A stretch of DNA of 64,000 bases from an uncultured Desulfovibrio sp. (GTDB taxonomy: Bacteria > Desulfobacterota > Desulfovibrionia > Desulfovibrionales > Desulfovibrionaceae): the NCBI RefSeq assembly GCF_910584445.1, contig NZ_CAJUBO010000003.1:1-64000 (forward strand), read 5' to 3'. The notes under the pieces were generated by a model. The model did not search any database and was not told where the DNA came from. It saw only the letters and a program-made list of their open reading frames with translations. Below, piece after piece: positions 38,524 to 47,631 of this stretch. Every line of letters starts with the position of its first letter. Position 1 is the first letter of the stretch. The translations under genes and the position numbers were made by a program.

Positions 38524-39150
38524 TTATTTCGAATAGAGTTCGACGATGAGCTGCTCGTTGACGGGGAACTGGATGTCGTCACGCTGCGGAAGCGCCTTGA
38601 CGGTCCCCTTGAACGCGGCGCCATCCGTTTCAAGCCAGCCGGGGCAGCCACGGCGCGCGACGGCCTCCTGAGCGGCGGCGAGCGTGGGGATCTTGCGGTT
38701 CTTCTCGGGCACGGCGATGATGTCACCCACGCGCACCTGAAGGGAAGGGATATTCACCTTGCGCCCGTTGAGGGTGAACAGGCCGTGCCGCACCATCTGG
38801 CGCGCCTGGTCACGCGAGCCGGCAAAGCCGAGGCGGTAGACCACATTGTCCAGACGGCGCTCAAGCGTGACCAGCAGGTTGGTGCCGGTGACGCCCTTGT
38901 GCATCTCGGCCTTTTCAAAATACCCGCGGAACTGCCGTTCCAGCACGCCATACGCGCGGCGCGTCTTCTGCTTCTCGCGAAGCTGGACCGCATATTCGCT
39001 GACCTTCTTGCGCGCGCGGCCATGCTGGCCGGGAGCATAAGGACGGCGTTCATACGCGCACTTGTCGGTAAAGCAGCGGTCGCCCTTCAGAAAGAGCTTG
39101 CAGCCTTCGCGGCGGCAAAGACGGCATTTGGCTTCCGTATATTTAGCCAT
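38524..39150 (-). CDS. rpsD: 30S ribosomal protein S4 (zinc-binding form)
   Basis: S4 is a primary 16S rRNA binder and, in many bacteria, the feedback repressor of the alpha operon. The 208-residue product begins [16 protein letters not shown]. Cysteines C9, C12, C26 and C31 form the zinc site of the C+ type. It continues [17 protein letters not shown] and the S4 RNA-binding domain [12 protein letters not shown] with [13 protein letters not shown]. Gene order rpsM-rpsK-rpsD-rpoA-rplQ matches the alpha operon. Confidence 0.97.
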   Translation of the reverse strand: MAKYTEAKCRLCRREGCKLFLKGDRCFTDKCAYERRPYAPGQHGRARKKVSEYAVQLREKQKTRRAYGVLERQFRGYFEKAEMHKGVTGTNLLVTLERRLDNVVYRLGFAGSRDQARQMVRHGLFTLNGRKVNIPSLQVRVGDIIAVPEKNRKIPTLAAAQEAVARRGCPGWLETDGAAFKGTVKALPQRDDIQFPVNEQLIVELYSK

Positions 39151-39195
39151 GAGTATATCCTCTTCGTTTGTCCGGCGCTGCGGAGCTTCGCAAAG

Positions 39196-39585
39196 CTACA
39201 CGCGCCGACGCTTGGGCGGACGGCAGCCGTTGTGCGGGATGGGCGTGACGTCGCGAATGAAGGCGACACGGAAACCGGCGGCGGCAATGGCGCGCATGGC
39301 CGCCTCGCGGCCGGAGCCGGGGCCTTTCACATACACGCCCACCGTGCGCATGCCGTTTTCCTGAGCCTTGCGGGCGGCCGTTTCAGCGGCCACCTGGGCG
39401 GCAAAGGGCGTGGACTTGCGCGAACCCTTGAAACCGCTCTGCCCGGCGGATGCCCAGGAGACGGCGTTGCCGCGCGTATCGGTGAAGGTGATGATCGTAT
39501 TGTTGAACGAAGCCTGGATATGGGCGATGCCCAGAGGCACGTTCTTCCGTTCCTTTTTCTTGACCGCTTTCTTGGGTCTTGCCAT
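39196..39585 (-). CDS. rpsK: 30S ribosomal protein S11
   Basis: S11 lies in the platform of the small subunit. The 129-residue product begins [20 protein letters not shown] and has [20 protein letters not shown] and the highly conserved end [18 protein letters not shown]. Length is that of E. coli S11. It is 37 bases after rpsM and 45 bases ahead of rpsD in the alpha operon. Confidence 0.97.
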   Translation of the reverse strand: MARPKKAVKKKERKNVPLGIAHIQASFNNTIITFTDTRGNAVSWASAGQSGFKGSRKSTPFAAQVAAETAARKAQENGMRTVGVYVKGPGSGREAAMRAIAAAGFRVAFIRDVTPIPHNGCRPPKRRRV

Positions 39586-39622
39586 GACTGTCCCTCAAAT
39601 TGGCTGAATAACGGGAGCCGGA

Positions 39623-39991
39623 TTACTTTTTCTTGCCCACGGCGCCGCGGCGCGGCCCCTTGCGCGTGCGCGCATTGGTATGGGTGCGCTGCCCGTGGAC
39701 AGGCAGGCCCCGCCGATGCCGCAGGCCGCGATAGCAGCCGATGTCCATAAGCCGCTTGATATTGCCCGACACCTCACGGCGCAGGTCGCCCTCCACCTTG
39801 TAATGCTGTTCGAGTTCCTTGCGGATCTCGTTCACCTCGTCGGCGGAGAGATCATCAATATTGCGCTCCCAGTTGACCCCGGTGGTGTCCAGGATCTTCA
39901 GGGCAGTGGTACGGCCAATCCCGTAGATATAGGTAAGCGCAATGTCCACACGTTTGCCACGCGGCAAATCAACACCTGCTATTCTCGCCAC
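39623..39991 (-). CDS. rpsM: 30S ribosomal protein S13
   Basis: S13 sits at the head of the small subunit and contacts tRNA in the P site. The 122-residue product begins [20 protein letters not shown] and has the helix-hairpin-helix [33 protein letters not shown] and a basic C-terminal tail [13 protein letters not shown]. It is 15 bases after rpmJ. Confidence 0.97.
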   Translation of the reverse strand: MARIAGVDLPRGKRVDIALTYIYGIGRTTALKILDTTGVNWERNIDDLSADEVNEIRKELEQHYKVEGDLRREVSGNIKRLMDIGCYRGLRHRRGLPVHGQRTHTNARTRKGPRRGAVGKKK

Positions 39992-40006
39992 AATCGTTCT
40001 CCTGCC

Positions 40007-40120
40007 CTAGCCCTGGCGCTGCTTGTGCCGGGGGTTTTCGCAGATGACTCGAAGCACTCCCTTGCGCCGGATCACTTTGCACTTGGGGCATATTTTCTTG
40101 ACGGACGGTCTGACTTTCAT
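40007..40120 (-). CDS. rpmJ: 50S ribosomal protein L36 (zinc-binding form)
   Basis: This 37-codon gene encodes [20 protein letters not shown] followed by [18 protein letters not shown]11, C14, C27 and H32 form the zinc ribbon of the primary L36 type. It is the first gene after the alpha operon promoter and precedes rpsM by 15 bases, the order found when infA is absent between secY-map and rpmJ. Confidence 0.96.
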
Positions 40121-40217
40121 CTCGCTCTCCACTGGCGTCTGCCGGTTTCACCAAAAAACGGGCCGCGCAAACGCCGCTGCAGCGCGCGCCTCCCCATCTG
40201 TCTGGCAAGAACGGAAA

Positions 40218-40246
40218 TCTTTAGCCGTGTTATGCCAACTTGTCAA
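40218..40246 (-). promoter_or_regulatory. Strong sigma70 promoter for the alpha operon (rpmJ-rplQ)
   Basis: On the minus strand TTGACA (40246-40241), a 17-base spacer and TAAAGA (40223-40218) give a near-consensus promoter. The -35 box overlaps the map stop codon. The leader to rpmJ is about 90 bases and may include an S4-responsive structure, which I did not identify. Confidence 0.75.
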
Positions 40247-41037
40247 GCGGCAATGGTATGCCGATTGAGGCCGCGGTCAGAAATGCTCAAGATCCTGGGT
40301 CCGTCGGGCGTGATCGCCACGCTGTGCTCAAAATGCGCGGCCCATTTTCCGTCCCTGGTGACGGCCGTCCACTTGTCGTCGAGGATGTCCACCTCATGGG
40401 TCCCAAGCGTCACCATGGGTTCAATGGCGATGACCATGCCGCTGTGCAGGACAAGGCCGGGGCTTCCCGGTCTGAAGTTCGGCACTTCCGGCTTTTCATG
40501 CATCTTCGCGCCGACGCCGTGCCCCACAAAACGGCGCACAACGCCAAGGCCGGCGGCTTCCACATACTGCTGGATGGCGGCGCCGATGGCATAGACGTCA
40601 TTTCCCGCGCGGGCCTGCTCGATGCCCACATAGAGGCTTTCCTCGGTCACGCGCATGAGGCGCCGGGCCTCGTCGCTCACCCGCCCCACAGGATAGGTGC
40701 GCGCCGCATCGCCCACAAACCCCTCAAACACGACGCCCATATCCACGCTGACGATGTCTCCCTCCTCGAGGGGGCGCTCCGAGGGAAAGCCGTGCACCAC
40801 CTGCTCGTTGACCGAGCAGCAGGTGGCGAAGGGGTAGCCGTAATATCCGAGAAAGGCCGGCCTGACCTTATAGTCGGCGCACATGTCGCGCGCAAGCTCT
40901 TCGAACTGCCGCGTGGTGACGCCGGGGGCCACGAGATCCCCCACGGCATCCAGGATATTTGCCACCATGCGGTTCGCCTCCCGCAGGCAGCCCACTTCCC
41001 GCTCGTTCTTGATATAGGCTCCGTGATACTTTTTCAT
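40243..41037 (-). CDS. map: Methionine aminopeptidase, type I
   Basis: Map removes the initiator methionine from nascent proteins with two divalent metals. The 264-residue protein has all five metal ligands D99, D110, H173, E206 and E237, and the substrate histidine H82, in the type Ia layout without an N-terminal zinc finger. ATG 41037 gives the usual MKKYHGAYIKNE start. A GTG 30 bases upstream within secY is in frame but would add an atypical N-terminus. The gene follows secY by 16 bases. Confidence 0.96.
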   Translation of the reverse strand: MKKYHGAYIKNEREVGCLREANRMVANILDAVGDLVAPGVTTRQFEELARDMCADYKVRPAFLGYYGYPFATCCSVNEQVVHGFPSERPLEEGDIVSVDMGVVFEGFVGDAARTYPVGRVSDEARRLMRVTEESLYVGIEQARAGNDVYAIGAAIQQYVEAAGLGVVRRFVGHGVGAKMHEKPEVPNFRPGSPGLVLHSGMVIAIEPMVTLGTHEVDILDDKWTAVTRDGKWAAHFEHSVAITPDGPRILSISDRGLNRHTIAA

Positions 41038-41053
41038 TGCGGCTACCGCCTGC

Positions 41054-42367
41054 TCAGGCCCGGCCACTCCTGCGGGCCTTTTGCATCAGGCCCTGGTACT
41101 GGCTGGAAATCATGTGGGATTCGACCTGATTCATGAAGTCCATGGCAACGCCCACGAGGATGAGCAGGCTGGTGCCGCCAAAATAGAACGGCACGTTGAA
41201 CTTGCTGATGAGCAGCATGGGCATCAGGCAGACCAGGGAAATATAGACGGCGCCCGAAAGCGTCAGCCGGGAAAGGACCGTATCGATATACTCCTGGGTC
41301 TTTTCGCCGGGACGGATGCCGGGAATGAAGCCGCCCGCCTTCTTCAGGTTCTCGGCCATTTCCTTGGGGTCAAAAATGATGGCCGTATAGAAGTAGCAGA
41401 AGAAGAACATCAGCCCCACATAAAGGATATTGTACATCAGGCCGTTGGGCGAAAAGAACTCCGCGGCGCGGCGCACGTATTCATTGCCGGAAAACTGGCC
41501 TATCGTGGCCGGAAAGAGCAGGAGCGACGAGGCAAAGATGGGCGGGATGACGCCCGCGGTGTTCAGCCTGAGCGGCAGATGCGAATTCTGGCCGCCGAAC
41601 ATCTTGCGCCCCACCTGACGCTTGGCGTAGCTGATGGGGATCCGCCGCTGCGCCCGCTCGACAAAGACGATGCAGACCGTGACGGCGGCCATGAACACAA
41701 GAATGACGACCGCCATGAAAATGCTCATGTCTCCGGCTTCAATGAGCGCGAACGACTGGATGATGCCGCGCGGGATGCCGACGACGATGCCGCAGAAAAT
41801 GATGAGCGAGATGCCGTTGCCGATGCCGCGCTCCGTGATCTGCTCACCCAGCCACATGACGAGAACGGACCCCGCGGTGAAGGTGATCATGGTGACCAGG
41901 CGGAAGTCCCATCCCGGGTGCAGCACCACCGGAGTGCCGGCGGGGCTGGTCATGTTTTCCAGGCCCACGGCGATGCCCAGTCCCTGCACCAGGGTGATGA
42001 GCACGGTGAGATAGCGGGTGTACTGGGTGATCTTGCGGCGCCCGGCCTGCCCTTCTTCCCGGGCCATGCGCTTGATGTCCGGGCTTACCACCTGCAAAAG
42101 CTGCATGATGATGGACGCCGAGATGTACGGCATCACGCCCAGCGCGAACACCGAAACGTTGGAAAGACCGCCGCCGGAGAACATGTCGAAAAGACTGAAG
42201 AGCGTCCCCGCCATGCTCTCGAAAAACGAGGCCAGAGCGGCCGCGTCCACGCCGGGAATCGGCACATGGACGCCGATCCGGTAGCAGCACAGGATGAGGA
42301 AGGTCCAGCCCAGGCGCTTCGCCAGGGCCGGCTGGCCCGCCATCGTATTCGCCGTTCCTGTTGCCAT
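41054..42367 (-). CDS. secY: Protein translocase subunit SecY
   Basis: SecY forms the protein-conducting channel of the inner membrane with SecE and SecG. The 437-residue protein has ten membrane segments, the plug region FDMFSGGGLSNVSVFALGVMPYISASI (in part), LGEQITERGIGNGISLII and the C5 loop EKTQEYIDTVLSRLTLSGA. Start at 42367 (MATGTANTMAGQPALAKRL) is the best ATG. Upstream, rplO ends 277 bases away instead of being adjacent, leaving a structured spacer. Confidence 0.97.
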   Translation of the reverse strand: MATGTANTMAGQPALAKRLGWTFLILCCYRIGVHVPIPGVDAAALASFFESMAGTLFSLFDMFSGGGLSNVSVFALGVMPYISASIIMQLLQVVSPDIKRMAREEGQAGRRKITQYTRYLTVLITLVQGLGIAVGLENMTSPAGTPVVLHPGWDFRLVTMITFTAGSVLVMWLGEQITERGIGNGISLIIFCGIVVGIPRGIIQSFALIEAGDMSIFMAVVILVFMAAVTVCIVFVERAQRRIPISYAKRQVGRKMFGGQNSHLPLRLNTAGVIPPIFASSLLLFPATIGQFSGNEYVRRAAEFFSPNGLMYNILYVGLMFFFCYFYTAIIFDPKEMAENLKKAGGFIPGIRPGEKTQEYIDTVLSRLTLSGAVYISLVCLMPMLLISKFNVPFYFGGTSLLILVGVAMDFMNQVESHMISSQYQGLMQKARRSGRA

Positions 42368-42644
42368 GCAAGACTCGTTGCGTTTGCGCGGCCCCGAAGG
42401 GCGCAATTAGAGCTTTTTGCCGAGGAAAATATCCGGAAGACAGATATTTCCCTCAGGTTTCGCTGCCGTCATTTCCCTCTGGAGCGGGACAAACGGCGGA
42501 AAAGCGTGGTTTTCCGCCGCATTCCGCTGTATTCCGGCGCGGCGCGTTTGCGCGGAAGGCTCCAGACCAGACAAGACGCGCAAGCGCATCACAGCCCGAT
42601 GGGCTGTGATGCCGCCATGTTGCGCGTCAGAGCACGGCGAACGG
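42368..42644 (-). promoter_or_regulatory. Structured 277-base spacer between rplO and secY
   Basis: Three strong hairpins occur in order on the minus strand. First is a perfect 12-bp stem with a 3-base loop (42586-42597 with 42601-42612). Next is a perfect 10-bp stem CGGCGGAAAA/TTTTCCGCCG (42494-42503 with 42510-42519) followed by TTTGT. Last is GAGG-AAATATC/GATATTT-CCTC around 42419-42455. A small CCC-TTCG-GGG hairpin lies just ahead of secY. No gene was found. The second hairpin looks like a weak terminator or processing site within the spc operon. Confidence 0.55.
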
Positions 42645-43130
42645 CTATTCCGCCGCTGCTTCTTCAGCCTCGGTGCAGACCTCGGCCAGGAGTTCGCTCA
42701 CCTTGCCGCCGGCGGCGCGGATCTTCTCCGCCGCCGCGCGGCTGAAGCGATGGGCCTCGATATTCATGGGCGCGGCCATGTCCCCGCGGGACAGCACCTT
42801 CACGAGAGCGCCGGCGCGCGCGAGGCCGCGCGCATAGATGTCTTCCAGGCTGATGTCGGTCTTGCCGGCGAATGCCGTTGTCAGCGCATCCAGGTTGACC
42901 ACGTCATAGCGGACCCTGAAGGGCGCATTCTTGAAACCGTGCTTGGGCAGACGGCGCTGGAGCGGCATCTGGCCGCCTTCAAAGCCGGGGCGCACGCCAC
43001 CGCCGGAACGGGCGTTCTGGCCCTTGTGTCCACGGCCGGAGGTGCCGCCAAGGCCGGAACCCTGGCCGCGGCCCACCCTGCGGCGCTGTTTGCGCTCTTC
43101 CGGAAAAGGATAGAGATCGTGCAGTTGCAT
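42645..43130 (-). CDS. rplO: 50S ribosomal protein L15
   Basis: L15 is a large-subunit assembly protein. The 161-residue product begins MQLHDLYPFPEERKQRRRVG, then GRGQGSGLGGTSGRGHKGQNARSGG (in part) and FEGGQMPLQRRLPKHGF, the L15 signature. The C-terminus has an extra acidic stretch TEAEEAAAE. It follows rpmD by 21 bases and is separated from secY by a long spacer. Confidence 0.97.
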   Translation of the reverse strand: MQLHDLYPFPEERKQRRRVGRGQGSGLGGTSGRGHKGQNARSGGGVRPGFEGGQMPLQRRLPKHGFKNAPFRVRYDVVNLDALTTAFAGKTDISLEDIYARGLARAGALVKVLSRGDMAAPMNIEAHRFSRAAAEKIRAAGGKVSELLAEVCTEAEEAAAE

Positions 43131-43151
43131 GGTATTCTCCTCGCGCGACCG

Positions 43152-43328
43152 CTAGTCCACTACGGCCACAAGATGCGGAACCTTGGCGATGATGCCCCGG
43201 ATGGCCGGGGTGTCCTTGAACGTCTTGACCATCTCGCGGCGCTTGAGGCCAAGGGCGTCCAACATCCTGCGCTGATGAGGCGTTGTGCCGATGCGCGAGC
43301 GCACAAGCTTGACTTTGATTTCGGCCAT
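43152..43328 (-). CDS. rpmD: 50S ribosomal protein L30
   Basis: The 58-residue product reads MAEIKVKLVRSRIGTTPHQR with LDALGLKRREMVKTFKDTP and IRGIIAKVPHLVAVV, a typical short bacterial L30. ATG 43328 is preferred over an in-frame GTG two codons earlier because GGAAGTGAG serves as its ribosome site. It starts 2 bases after rpsE ends. Confidence 0.95.
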   Translation of the reverse strand: MAEIKVKLVRSRIGTTPHQRRMLDALGLKRREMVKTFKDTPAIRGIIAKVPHLVAVVD

Positions 43329-43330
43329 GC

Positions 43331-43852
43331 TCACTTCCTCGGAGCTTCGAGCTTCTTGCCGCGCAGCTCGGAAACGTCTGCGGCGCTACGCAGGGAGGCA
43401 AGGCCCTGCATGGTGGCGCGAAGCACGTTATGGGGATTATTGGTGCCGATGGCCTTGGCGAGCACGTCGCGCACGCCCACGGCTTCCATGACCGCGCGCA
43501 CGGCGCCGCCCGCGATGATGCCCGTACCTTCGGAGGCGGGCTTGAGCATGACACGCCCGGCGCCGAACCTGCCCAGCACCTCATAGGGGAGCGTCCCCTC
43601 CAGAAGGGGGATGCGCACGCGGTTCTTGCGGGCGCGCTCCGTGGCCTTGCGCAGGGCTTCGGGCACTTCCTGGGCCTTGCCCAGGCCGTAGCCCACGCCG
43701 CCCTTGCCGTCACCGACGACCACCAGCGCGCTGAAGCTGAAACGGCGACCGCCCTTGACCACCTTGGCAACGCGGTTGAGGGAGACGATCTTTTCGATTT
43801 CCCCCAGCTCGTTCTGCTGGGTTTCGCTATTGTTCGAGTTTTCCTGACGCAT
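43331..43852 (-). CDS. rpsE: 30S ribosomal protein S5
   Basis: S5 helps maintain decoding accuracy and contacts S4. The 173-residue product has an N-terminal extension ([20 protein letters not shown]), the double-stranded RNA-binding-like domain [20 protein letters not shown] with [14 protein letters not shown], and the C-terminal [20 protein letters not shown] (in family register). It lies 1 base after rplR. Confidence 0.97.
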   Translation of the reverse strand: MRQENSNNSETQQNELGEIEKIVSLNRVAKVVKGGRRFSFSALVVVGDGKGGVGYGLGKAQEVPEALRKATERARKNRVRIPLLEGTLPYEVLGRFGAGRVMLKPASEGTGIIAGGAVRAVMEAVGVRDVLAKAIGTNNPHNVLRATMQGLASLRSAADVSELRGKKLEAPRK

Positions 43853-43853
43853 A

Positions 43854-44213
43854 TCAGAACTCCAGGCCGCCTTCGCGGGCGCCGTCGGCCACGGCCTTGA
43901 CGCGGCCGTGATAAATGTACCCGTTGCGATCGAATACCACCTTGCTGATATTCTTCTCCTTGGCCAGGCGGGCGATCTCCTTGCCCACGCGCTCCGCGCC
44001 GCTCTTGTTGCAGTGCAGCCCCGGCTCGCTCTTGGCGAGGCCGAGGGTGGAGGCGGAGACGAGAGTCGCGCCTTCGAGGTCGTTCACGATCTGGGCGTAG
44101 ATATGCATGTTCGACCGGAAGACCACAAGCCGGGGGCGTTCCGCTGTGCCGCGCACCTTTTTGCGGATGCGGATCTTGCGGCGCTGCCGGGATTCGTTCT
44201 TGCTGATGTTCAT
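43854..44213 (-). CDS. rplR: 50S ribosomal protein L18
   Basis: L18 binds 5S rRNA and helps attach it to the large subunit. The 119-residue product has the basic N-terminus [20 protein letters not shown], then [17 protein letters not shown] and the C-terminal [20 protein letters not shown]. Normal length. It follows rplF by 9 bases. Confidence 0.97.
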   Translation of the reverse strand: MNISKNESRQRRKIRIRKKVRGTAERPRLVVFRSNMHIYAQIVNDLEGATLVSASTLGLAKSEPGLHCNKSGAERVGKEIARLAKEKNISKVVFDRNGYIYHGRVKAVADGAREGGLEF

Positions 44214-44222
44214 ATACAGCCC

Positions 44223-44762
44223 CTACTTCTTGCCGCCGGACTTGCCCACCTTGCGGCGGATGGTCTCGGTCACGTACTTGATGCCCTTGCCCTTGTACGG
44301 CTCGGGCTTGCGGATACGGCGGATGCGGGCGGCGGTTTCGCCCACAAGCTCCTTGTCCACCCCGGAAAGGGTGAGCACCTGCCCCTCGGCGACGGCCTTG
44401 ATGCCGTCGGGAAGGTCCACGATGACAGGGTGGGAATAGCCCACGGCAAGCTCCACCACATTGCCCTTGACGGCAACGCGGTAGCCCACGCCGATGACTT
44501 CGAGCGCCTTGGAAAAGCCCTTGGTCACGCCGTCGATGCAGTTGGCGAGCAAGGTGCGGCGCAGGCCGTGCTGGGCGCGACTCTCGCGCGTTTCCTCACG
44601 CCGGGTGAGGGTGACATGGCCGTCGGCCAGCTCGTAGTTGAGCAGCGGGCAGACCGGCGTGGTGAGCGCCCCCTTGGGACCCTTCACTTCCACAACATCC
44701 GTCCCGATCCTGACCTCAACGCCAGCGGGAACGGGAACGGGCAATTTGCCGATGCGAGACAT
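44223..44762 (-). CDS. rplF: 50S ribosomal protein L6
   Basis: L6 lies near the factor-binding site of the large subunit. The 179-residue product begins MSRIGKLPVPVPAGVEV, has the duplicated L6 fold, GLRRTLLANCIDGVTKGFSK and the C-terminal signature RIRRIRKPEPYKGKGIKY. ATG 44762 lies 10 bases after rpsH. Confidence 0.97.
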   Translation of the reverse strand: MSRIGKLPVPVPAGVEVRIGTDVVEVKGPKGALTTPVCPLLNYELADGHVTLTRREETRESRAQHGLRRTLLANCIDGVTKGFSKALEVIGVGYRVAVKGNVVELAVGYSHPVIVDLPDGIKAVAEGQVLTLSGVDKELVGETAARIRRIRKPEPYKGKGIKYVTETIRRKVGKSGGKK

Positions 44763-44772
44763 ATGACACCGC

Positions 44773-45153
44773 CTACCAGATTTCGCACAGAAGTTCGCCG
44801 CCCACCTTCTTTTCCTGGGCGGTACCACCGTCCAGAACGCCGCTGGACGTGGAGAGAATGCAAATGCCAAGGCCGTTCTGCACCCTGGGAATCTGGCGCG
44901 AGTTCACATAGACGCGCCGGCCGGGCGTGCTCACGCGCTTCAGGCCCGTGATGACGGGGCGCCCCTTCATGTACTTGAGGGTGATGGTGATGACGTCGCC
45001 GTCCACGGCCACATCTTCGACGTAACCTTCCTGCTTGAGGATGGCGGCAAGCGATTCCTTCATCTTCGAGCGCGGCACATTCACTTCCTTGTGCAGGGCC
45101 AAATGTGCGTTGCGGATGCGCGTCAGCATATCCGCAATGGGATCTGTCAGCAT
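44773..45153 (-). CDS. rpsH: 30S ribosomal protein S8
   Basis: S8 binds the central domain of 16S rRNA and in E. coli represses the spc operon. The 126-residue product begins MLTDPIADMLTRIRNAHLAL and has NVPRSKMKESLAAILKQEGY and the C-terminal GLGICILSTSSGVLDG motif (usual GxGI-SISTSxGV). It follows rpsN by 101 bases, a slightly long gap for this cluster, in which the minus strand is GC-rich. Confidence 0.97.
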   Translation of the reverse strand: MLTDPIADMLTRIRNAHLALHKEVNVPRSKMKESLAAILKQEGYVEDVAVDGDVITITLKYMKGRPVITGLKRVSTPGRRVYVNSRQIPRVQNGLGICILSTSSGVLDGGTAQEKKVGGELLCEIW

Positions 45154-45254
45154 CGAAAGCTCCTGAGGTTGTGTCCGCGGGGTTGACGGCCCCATGCCGC
45201 CACTTCCCGCGACGCGAAACGCGTCGATATGGCCCGGAACACCCGTCCGCCGGC

Positions 45255-45440
45255 TCACCAGCTGGACTTGCGCACCCCGGGCAGCTCGCCCTTGAGGGCA
45301 AGGTTGCGGAAGCAGATACGGCAAATGCCGAACTGGCGCAAGAAGGCGCGGGGCCGTCCGCAGAGCGGGCAGCGGTTATAGGCGCGGGCGCTGAACTTGG
45401 GCTTGCGCCGGGCCTTCACTTCCAGCGAAGTACGGGACAT
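45255..45440 (-). CDS. rpsN: 30S ribosomal protein S14, zinc-binding type
   Basis: The 61-residue product is the short C+ S14 with C24, C27, C40 and C43 ([19 protein letters not shown]) as zinc ligands and the end [11 protein letters not shown]. The long zinc-free paralogue is not present in the window. It follows rplE by 9 bases. Confidence 0.97.
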   Translation of the reverse strand: MSRTSLEVKARRKPKFSARAYNRCPLCGRPRAFLRQFGICRICFRNLALKGELPGVRKSSW

Positions 45441-45449
45441 GGCGATCTC

Positions 45450-45989
45450 CTATTTGCGGAAGGGCATGCCAAGCTGATCGAGGAGGAACTTGCCTTCCTT
45501 GTCAGTGGTGGCCGAGGTGACGATGGTGATGTTCATGCCCTTGGGATTTTCCACCCGGTCGATCTCAAGCTCGGGGAAGATGGTGTGCTCCTTGACACCG
45601 AGCGTGAAATTGCCGCGCCCGTCAAAGCCACGGTCGGGAATGCCGCGGAAGTCGCGCACCCGGGGCAGGGCGAAGTTCATGAGCTTGTCAAGGAAGTCCC
45701 ACATGCGGTCCTTGCGAAGGGTGACGCGGGCGCCGATGGGCATGCCCTCGCGCAGCTTGAAGGCGGCGATGGACTTCTTGGCGCGCGTGACCACGGCTTT
45801 CTGCCCGGCGATGGCAGTCAGCTCGGCCACGGCCTCTTCCATGAGCTTGTTGTTCTGCGTGGCGGCGCCAAGGCCGATGTTCAGAGAGATCTTCTCGATC
45901 CCGGGAAGCTGCATGGGGGAGGTGTAATTGAACTCCTTCTGCAGCACCGGGACCACTTTCTCCCGATATATCTTTTCAAGGCGTGTCAT
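45450..45989 (-). CDS. rplE: 50S ribosomal protein L5
   Basis: L5 binds 5S rRNA and contacts P-site tRNA. The 179-residue product begins [20 protein letters not shown], has the signature [35 protein letters not shown] and [13 protein letters not shown]. Normal length. It follows rplX by 9 bases. Confidence 0.97.
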   Translation of the reverse strand: MTRLEKIYREKVVPVLQKEFNYTSPMQLPGIEKISLNIGLGAATQNNKLMEEAVAELTAIAGQKAVVTRAKKSIAAFKLREGMPIGARVTLRKDRMWDFLDKLMNFALPRVRDFRGIPDRGFDGRGNFTLGVKEHTIFPELEIDRVENPKGMNITIVTSATTDKEGKFLLDQLGMPFRK

Positions 45990-45998
45990 CGTATCACC

Positions 45999-46337
45999 TT
46001 ATTCCATGACTTCGTTGCACTTCTTGCAGAAGCGCACTTTCTTTTCCTTGCCCTCGGACTCGATGCGGCGGTACCCCACGCGGGTGGGCTTGTGGCAGGC
46101 CGGGCAGACGACCATGACATTGGAAATATGGATGGGCATTTCCTTTTCCACGATGCCGCCGGGCTGCTGGGCATAGGGATTGGCGCGCATGTGACGCTTG
46201 ACCAGATTGACCTTCTCCACAAGGATGCGGTCATGTTTGCGAAGGATCTTGAGCACCTTGCGGGGCACGTCCTTGTCCGCGTCTTTGCCGGCGATCACCA
46301 TCACATTGTCGCCCTTGCGGATGCGAAACATCTTCAT
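45999..46337 (-). CDS. rplX: 50S ribosomal protein L24 with C-terminal Cys4 motif
   Basis: L24 starts assembly of the large subunit by binding 23S rRNA. The 112-residue product has the KOW motif in [20 protein letters not shown] and [10 protein letters not shown]. The C-terminal part carries C78, C81, C104 and C107 ([17 protein letters not shown]), a probable zinc site seen in a subset of bacterial L24 proteins. ATG 46337 has AGGAG 6 bases upstream. A second in-frame ATG follows two codons on. Confidence 0.96.
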   Translation of the reverse strand: MKMFRIRKGDNVMVIAGKDADKDVPRKVLKILRKHDRILVEKVNLVKRHMRANPYAQQPGGIVEKEMPIHISNVMVVCPACHKPTRVGYRRIESEGKEKKVRFCKKCNEVME

Positions 46338-46346
46338 GGCGGACTC

Positions 46347-46715
46347 CTACAGCACTTCCGGCGCAAGGGAAATGATTTTCATGAAATTCTGGGCGCGCAG
46401 CTCACGGGCCACAGGGCCGAAAATGCGCGTGCCCACAGGCTCGCCCTGGCTGGAAAGCAGGACGGCGGCATTGCCGTCAAACTTGATGTAGCTGCCATCC
46501 ATACGGCGCACTTCCTTGGCCGTGCGCACGATGACCGCCTTCATCACGTCGCCTTTCTTCACCTTGCTGTGGGGCATGGCCTCCTTGACGGAAACCATGA
46601 TGATGTCGCCCACCGAAGCGTACCGGCGGTGCGAGCCGCCCAGCACCTTGATGCAGGCGACCTTCTTGGCGCCCGAATTGTCGGCGACCTGGAGCGTGGA
46701 TTCTACCTGGATCAT
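46347..46715 (-). CDS. rplN: 50S ribosomal protein L14
   Basis: L14 forms an intersubunit bridge and is where the silencing factor RsfS binds. The 122-residue product begins [20 protein letters not shown] and has [19 protein letters not shown], the L14 signature [20 protein letters not shown], and [22 protein letters not shown] (in part). Normal length. Confidence 0.97.
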   Translation of the reverse strand: MIQVESTLQVADNSGAKKVACIKVLGGSHRRYASVGDIIMVSVKEAMPHSKVKKGDVMKAVIVRTAKEVRRMDGSYIKFDGNAAVLLSSQGEPVGTRIFGPVARELRAQNFMKIISLAPEVL

Positions 46716-46724
46716 GGCGTTAAC

Positions 46725-46988
46725 CTACACGGCTTTTTCGATGATGGAGACGAGATGCCAGCGCTTGTTGCGCGACATGGGCCGGAACTCCACGATCCGG
46801 ACCTTGTCGCCCATGCCGCACTCGTTCATGGGGTCATGCGCCGTGAACTTCTTGCGGCGGCGCACATACTTCTTGAGCAGGGGATGCTTGACCAGAGTCT
46901 CGACGCGCACGACGATGGTCTTGTCGTTCTTGTCGCTCACCACGATGCCGGTCAGCGTCCTGCCCTTGCGGTGTTCCAGAGCTTGCAT
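46725..46988 (-). CDS. rpsQ: 30S ribosomal protein S17
   Basis: S17 is a primary 16S rRNA binder with an OB fold. The 87-residue product has [20 protein letters not shown], the S17 signature [31 protein letters not shown] (in part) and [10 protein letters not shown]. It follows rpmC by 2 bases. Confidence 0.97.
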   Translation of the reverse strand: MQALEHRKGRTLTGIVVSDKNDKTIVVRVETLVKHPLLKKYVRRRKKFTAHDPMNECGMGDKVRIVEFRPMSRNKRWHLVSIIEKAV

Positions 46989-46990
46989 GT

Positions 46991-47218
46991 TCAGGCCCTC
47001 TGTTCCTTTTCGTTCAAGATGGTGGCGATGCGCGCCACCTGACGGCGGCGGGCCTTCAGCTCGGAGGTCTTTTCAAGGGCGGCCGCGGCATGGCGGAAAC
47101 GCGCGCGCATGAGTTCCTCGCGCTCCTCGGCCAGCTTCTCGCGCAGCTGGGCGGCGTCCATGCCGCGCAGCTCGGCAACGTCGCGGACGATCTTTTCGCC
47201 TTTCTTCTTGGCAGCCAT
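46991..47218 (-). CDS. rpmC: 50S ribosomal protein L29
   Basis: L29 is a small helical protein by the exit tunnel and part of the trigger-factor docking site. The 75-residue product has the family pattern [20 protein letters not shown] followed by [21 protein letters not shown] and [15 protein letters not shown]. It has an extra basic N-terminus MAAKKKGEK. Its start overlaps the rplP stop by one base. Confidence 0.95.
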   Translation of the reverse strand: MAAKKKGEKIVRDVAELRGMDAAQLREKLAEEREELMRARFRHAAAALEKTSELKARRRQVARIATILNEKEQRA

Positions 47219-47631
47219 TACATGCCCTCCCTTACCACGATGATGGTCTTGATGGGCAGCTTGTGCGCGGCGCGCGTGAGCGCTTCGCGGGCCAGATCAA
47301 GGCTGACGCCCTTGATTTCATAAAGCACGCGGCCGGGCTTGACCGGAGCGCACCAGCCGACCGGAGCGCCCTTGCCCGAACCCTGACGGGTCTCAAGAGG
47401 CTTGGCCGTTACGGGGCGATCCGGGAAAACGCGGATCCAGACCTTGCCGCCGCGCTTGATGTGCCGCATCATGGCAATACGGGCGGCCTCGATCTGCTGG
47501 CTGGAAAGATGCCCGTGCTGGATGGCCTTGAGTCCGATATCGCCGAACGCGATGGAAGCGCCGCGCGTCGCCAGCCCGCGCAAGCGGCCTTTCTGCCACT
47601 TGCGGAATTTCACTTTCTTGGGCGCAAGCAT
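47218..47631 (-). CDS. rplP: 50S ribosomal protein L16
   Basis: L16 organises the tRNA-binding face of the large subunit. The 137-residue product begins [20 protein letters not shown] and has [40 protein letters not shown] and [20 protein letters not shown]. Normal length. It overlaps rpsC by one base. Confidence 0.97.
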   Translation of the reverse strand: MLAPKKVKFRKWQKGRLRGLATRGASIAFGDIGLKAIQHGHLSSQQIEAARIAMMRHIKRGGKVWIRVFPDRPVTAKPLETRQGSGKGAPVGWCAPVKPGRVLYEIKGVSLDLAREALTRAAHKLPIKTIIVVREGM

